Notes under the pieces: generated by a model | Database searches by the model: none | What the model was told of the DNA's origin: nothing | What the model saw: only the letters and a program-made list of their open reading frames with translations | Made by a program: the position numbers and the translations under genes | Source: Prinia subflava | Taxonomy: Eukaryota; Chordata; Aves; Passeriformes; Cisticolidae | Reading direction: 5' to 3' | Assembly: GCF_021018805.1 (NCBI RefSeq) | Contig: NC_086247.1 | Location: 89,884,140-89,948,139, forward strand | Length of the DNA stretch: 64,000 bases | Shown here: positions 59,156 through 64,000 of the stretch, in pieces | How the letters are laid out: the number at the start of each line of letters is the position of its first letter | How positions within the stretch are numbered: the first letter of the stretch is position 1

Positions 59156-62100
59156 TGAACCATTATCATTCTTGTTGTTCAGTTCCACTCGGATAGCCCC
59201 CTTCCAGCTATGCCAGGGCACCTGGGAAGGTGGGGCAGTCACACAGGGAATGGGTGTGCTGTGCCGGGCAGGAACATGCCACCACTGCCCCCTGTCCCTA
59301 ATGTGACTGTGCTCAGCCAGATGGAGAGAGGCCAAGGACTCTTCTGTGTCATGTATCCTGTCTGCCTGCTGGGCCTGTCTCAGGGAAGGTAGGGAGGGTG
59401 CAGTTTCAGTATTCTAGCTCTCTCTCTCGCTGATGCTCCTCGACCTACTCCTCCTTGAGCTCTCACTAAGGGAGGGAGTTCCTCTACCTGGGCACAACTC
59501 CTACAGCTGTTCTCACTGCTACTGGCTGCTACTGGCGTAATACTGCAGATGAGGTACAGAAAGGCTGAAGTACAGGCTCATGAGAGATCAGCGAGGCTTA
59601 AGATTGACTTCATAAATTAGCCAATCATTTGCAACTGTTTTATCCTCTATATCACCCTTCTGCTTGAATCCTTTTCCCCATTTTAAAAATTTTGCTCTTT
59701 CATTCTTTTGTCATTTATTTGCTCTCTCTGCTCCCATTTGTTCAGCATGGTCACAGCTCAGTTGCCTCAGCTAACTCGCATCCTTGACTTGGAGCCTTTA
59801 TACATTCAGTGACAGTGGCACATCACTGAACACTTTCTCTCTCCATAGTATTGCTTTAGAGAGTGAAATTTGCCCTGGGGCTCTGGAGCAGACTTCAGTC
59901 TGTCTATCAGCTCCTAAAGTCCAACTGTTTAACCTGCAGCAGACCCCCTGCATTTTGCTTCGGCACTTAGTCAAATTGTTTTGTTGTTTAAAAACAAAAT
60001 GAAGTGACAGTGCTTGTCTATGAGGCTTTCACTTGATGCAAATTCCTTTTTATTTTCTCATTTCTCTGTCAGCTTCTGCCTTGCCCTCCAAGGTTAGATA
60101 GCAGTTGTCAGGAGATTTAGACCTTCAGATGACTCTTCACATTAACTATTTTTCTCTCTTTGCTGACTAGGGTGTTGAAAAAAACTCCAAAAACCTCTAG
60201 CAAAGTCATGGGTAATAAATCAAGCCATTTGTCCCAAATCCTCTCCTCTTTTCAGCTTTTAAAAACTGTTACTGCATGGAAGTGGAGGTTAAACTCTGAG
60301 CTGTTTTTCCTGCACAGGGAGTTTGTACATGACTCTTCTCACCTGTGTTCTGTGTATGAGTAGATACAAGACTTGTTCAAGGTTGCTCCAGAGCAACCTT
60401 GAGCCCTTTGCTCCCCTGCCCTGTGAGAGTTTCTGACATGCTGGGTAGGCTGTGCCTTAAGATGTCCTGGCCCAAACTTACTGATATTTTAGGGTGTCTG
60501 CTGTGGCAGGTTCATAATCATCTAAACCTTAAATATTTGTCTTTCTTAAGTTGCTATAGCTCTTCAGCCTAGAAAAACTCATGTAGGTCTGCAACAAAGC
60601 ACTGGTGAATTATGGTGACGGACATTCTCCTCACACCCCTTGCTAGACCATGTCTCCCAATGGGGAACTGGGTCTCTGAAATCAAAGCATGTATCCTCGG
60701 CTTCCTAATACTCTTCTTCATAAAACTGTGAAGAGGTCTGGATACAGTCCAGTTAATTCTGGTTTATTTTCTTACCCTGAATTTCTTCACTAGTGAGTGA
60801 ATTTTTTTCCACATCTGTTCACTGCTCTGCTAGCCAAAGTGGAACATTATGGGGACTTGTTGCGTAGTCTAGAGAGTGATGAATTGTGAGGATGAGAGAT
60901 CTGTATATTTGATTTTCCTGGAAGACTCAAAGGAAAATCAGGATGATTTTTAAAGCATGGAGACTGAGTTGTTACTGCTTACCTGCCTCAACCCCTGACT
61001 TCGGTTCCTGACACTAAGAGATGTGGATGTTATTAGACTGGGCATTCAAAATTCACATGAATCGAAATTCACTCCTGCATGCCCCATGAAAGAAATATCA
61101 GGCTGTGCATATCTCTGTCTTGTCTTGTGATCTGAGCAGTCACACATTTTCAGAAAATAAGTATATATTTGGACGTGCTATGCTTTTTCTTGCAGCAGTT
61201 CTGCTTGAAAGTGAAAGAATTTGGCTGAACCCTTTGCCTAGCCTGGCACTCAGGCCAGGTTGCAGCTACATTCTCTTTTACTGTGTTAACTCTTTCTCTA
61301 GTCAAGATACATTCACCAGACGGAGGAAAGGAGCTCTCCAGCCAGAGCACTCACCACGAGGATGGCAGAACACTCTTTGTTTGGCTTAGTTTCATTTCAC
61401 CTCCACTTGGAGGAAGGTTTCAATTTTCCTTGCTGTGTCTTTGGTTTTGTCTGACTCTTTAGGATTGCCATGAAAGCCTCATCCTGATACATGCACTGTG
61501 TTTTTTCCCCATATATATTGACCTGTTCTGAGGAAAAAAAAGTTGGACTTGGTCCACATAACAGACCTGTGTAATAGATGAATGCAGAAGTCAAGATGAT
61601 GTTTGCAGAGCTTGTTTTTTTAAAGTCAGACAGGTGAGAGTCCAGAAGTCCAACTTAATACAGAAGTCAGCAACTTAGAGTTCTATCTGTATGGCATAAA
61701 AAAAACACACAGGCTTTCTTTGTGCTACAGCTCACATCATGGTTACAAAGATATGGCAGTAATGCTTCAGGCTCTCCCCGTGTAGATGTAGTTTATTATG
61801 GGCAGTAAAAGTCAGGTGTTTCCGTATTTACTGCTAGAAATATGTGTGTTTTGTGATGTTTGAAGACACCTGAACAGGACAGAGTTTGTGTCATACAGTG
61901 TCATGGGGTTAGATGTCTGACTTTTACCTTAGGAGATTTTTGGAAAGTCTCAGCAGTGTTTTAAGTCCCTCTGAAGACCTGTTCCCAGCTCCCTGGTTTC
62001 TAGTGGAGCACCTGAGGGATCAGCCCATCTGTAGCTTCGCTCCACCCGGCATTCGGAGGCTGCCTGCCTGCTGCTCTTTAAGACTTCAGTTTTCTAAATC

Positions 62101-64000
62101 ACCCCTGCAAACCCATGCTTAGCCTCTCATTTTGGGGAGGAGAATAAGTAGGAAGCACCAAAGCCTGCAAGTCAAGTTTGTCCTTATAGGAAGGTCCCAT
62201 CCAACAAAGGGAGGGAACCCATCTAAGTGGGAGCTATTTTGCAAGGTTTGTTTTATTTCTCTGCTCGTACATCTTCCTTAAAATCTGAGAGGTTTAGCAT
62301 CAGTGTTGAAAAGATGCTCTGGAAAGCTCATATCTGGAATGTTCCAAGATAGAATCTTCCTGACTGCCTCTCTTTCAATAAAATTCGAAAGTTAGACCTT
62401 TTGCCTCTATTTCAAAAGAGTTACTCAGAGAGACAGTGACTTTACAACTCCTCTCTGTCATGCCATAAAACTGGGTGGTAGTTGTCCTTGAGGAAAAAAC
62501 GTTTCGTACCCAGTTGCTCTTTTCTTGTGAGGCTCAGCAGCCGTGGTGGTTCCCTTTGCAGAGTGTTCAGGAGTGTAGCTGGCACCCTAGAAAATGAAAA
62601 ACATTTGAGTCATTTGCATAGTGGATCAGAATCCAGCCCACCTGGCTGCTGGAGCAAAACCCACAAACTTTCACATTGCAGTCATCTGCTGAAAAGCTAC
62701 ATGAAAGAACTAAATGTTTGGTTTAAAGAAATTTTATTTGTTTTCTTGTAGCCAAGTCACCCGACTCTAAGGTGGTGAAGGTTATTTATCAACAAGATTT
62801 TCTTGCCATCTTTGTCTGCTGAACTACAGTGATCATAGATTGACCTTGCTTTCAGTTATAAGAACAGTTGTTTGATTGAAGTGTCAATATCAATATTTGT
62901 GTCTACAGAAACCAATCAACATTTCCTCCTAATTTTTGTAAATAGGCTGTTACTGTGGCACTTAGATTTCCTGTTTCTTGCATAACTGAATCAAAAATTC
63001 ACTGCACACAGTGTTGTCTTGTCTTCTCTGTTTGCTATCTATTGCCTCACTAATAGGCACCTTTATTAGGTCTGTAGTTCTCCTGTTGAGGTATGTCCAG
63101 ACATCACTGGAGCCTATAATCTTTCATTTTTATTCTACAGCATGGATTTGTTTGAGGGACTTTCTCAGTAATAGCTGTAGGAAACTGCAAGTAATGTAAG
63201 AAAAGCAGGTTGAACTGCCTATGATCAGCATTGCACAACATTCAGGATTTTTCCAGGTTGACTTTTTAAAGTGACTTTTTTTCCAAAAGCAATGGCAATT
63301 AAGTGTTGATTTTTCTTTGTTTTTGCGTTTCAGCATGAATGATTCAGGTTGTCTTGAGAACAAGATACAAAACTCTGCATTTTTGTACCTTTTTAAAAAA
63401 TAGGTCAACTGTTTCATTTGAGTACCTGTGTAGCACCTTCACATTTGAGGGTGAGTATTTGAAATTTGGCTGTAGAGTTGCCCCAGTATTAGGGATTTGC
63501 CTTCTCATTTGCAGCAAAACTTGTCCATAGTCAGTCAGGATATAAACTCTGATATCTTTCATTTTGTACCCACACAGCAGGAGCTTGTTAGGTAGCATTG
63601 AGTATGCTGTATTTTAGAGCTAAAGAACTTGCTTTGATATTTCTACATCGGTCTCCTGAGGAGTGCTGTGGTCCTTAGTCATATAGGAGGCAAAAGAAAG
63701 GAGATTGTCATCCCATCTTTTCAGCAAAGCTGTTGTTTGCCCAGACAGGGTGCAGCAGAAGGAAAGAATAGAGGGAGAACACAAGCTCAGGAGTAGCAGA
63801 ACATGGCACTCTCTGAAACAGGAGATGGAGGGCAGTTAAGGCCAAAAGCACCAAGTGTGGGGACAGCATTTTGGAGCTGGTGTGACTGTCAGGTGTGGAT
63901 TGTGTGATGTGATTGGGATTAAGATAAGGGACCGAGAGGAAGCTGGTGTAGAGTCTGAGGAGGGAAGCAGCAGAACTTAAGCCACAGGAAAGGGAAATCT
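59156..64000. other. Gene-free stretch
   Basis: No gene is supported to the right edge of the window. The segment just right of the CR1 copy (59160-59400) is slightly GC-richer but unrecognised. A perfect 24-bp hairpin palindrome lies at 60378-60401. All open frames are under about 100 codons and unassigned. Confidence 0.5.
60378..60401. repeat. Perfect inverted repeat, 11-bp arms, 2-bp loop
   Basis: CAAGGTTGCTC, then CA, then GAGCAACCTTG: the arms are exact reverse complements. A two-base loop is too tight for an RNA hairpin without opening a base pair or two, so it is best called a near-palindrome. No flanking structure suggests a mobile element end. Confidence 0.9.

Overview
The window is vertebrate nuclear DNA, very probably from a bird. 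The basis is an old, 5'-truncated CR1 retrotransposon on the minus strand (58200-59155) with the tail of a second CR1 at 765-830. There is also a 605-bp solitary LTR of an avian endogenous-retrovirus type (20912-21516), an ancient MIR-like SINE (14581-14700), sparse repeats overall, and AT-rich DNA with many short homopolymer runs and one sharp CpG island. No bacterial, plasmid, phage or organellar feature is visible.

Most of the 64 kb reads as intronic or intergenic DNA. I recognise no complete protein-coding gene, rRNA, tRNA or CRISPR array. The longest open frames (about 150-180 codons at 48815-49354, 30956-31477, 25393-25908, 39251-39727, 20495-20956 and 51442-51891) are about what chance should give over six frames of this length. 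None resembles a family I know apart from the CR1 reverse transcriptase, so I leave them out as genes.

Layout: 1-395 is a pure (TTCCC)n/(CTCCC)n tract cut by the window edge. 396-16.6 kb is mostly featureless, with the CR1 tail, AT- and C-rich low-complexity stretches and the MIR-like copy. At 16.65 kb lies a possible short coding exon. 20.9-21.5 kb is the solo LTR. 30.8-31.4 kb is the best regulatory candidate: a CpG island just downstream of a possible first exon with a strong splice donor. 39.2 kb carries a possible minus-strand exon. 46.9-52 kb has several possible plus-strand exons, two of them phase-compatible and ending near poly(A) signals. 58.2-59.2 kb is the CR1 copy. The remainder shows no gene.

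The exon calls rest only on splice-site shape, reading frame and phase. Such matches occur by chance in DNA of this length, so each is a hypothesis for transcript alignment. I found no convincing new biological system. The items most worth checking are the CpG island with its adjacent candidate first exon, the phase-compatible exons at 16.65 and 47.0-47.4 kb, and the long pentanucleotide array at the left edge.
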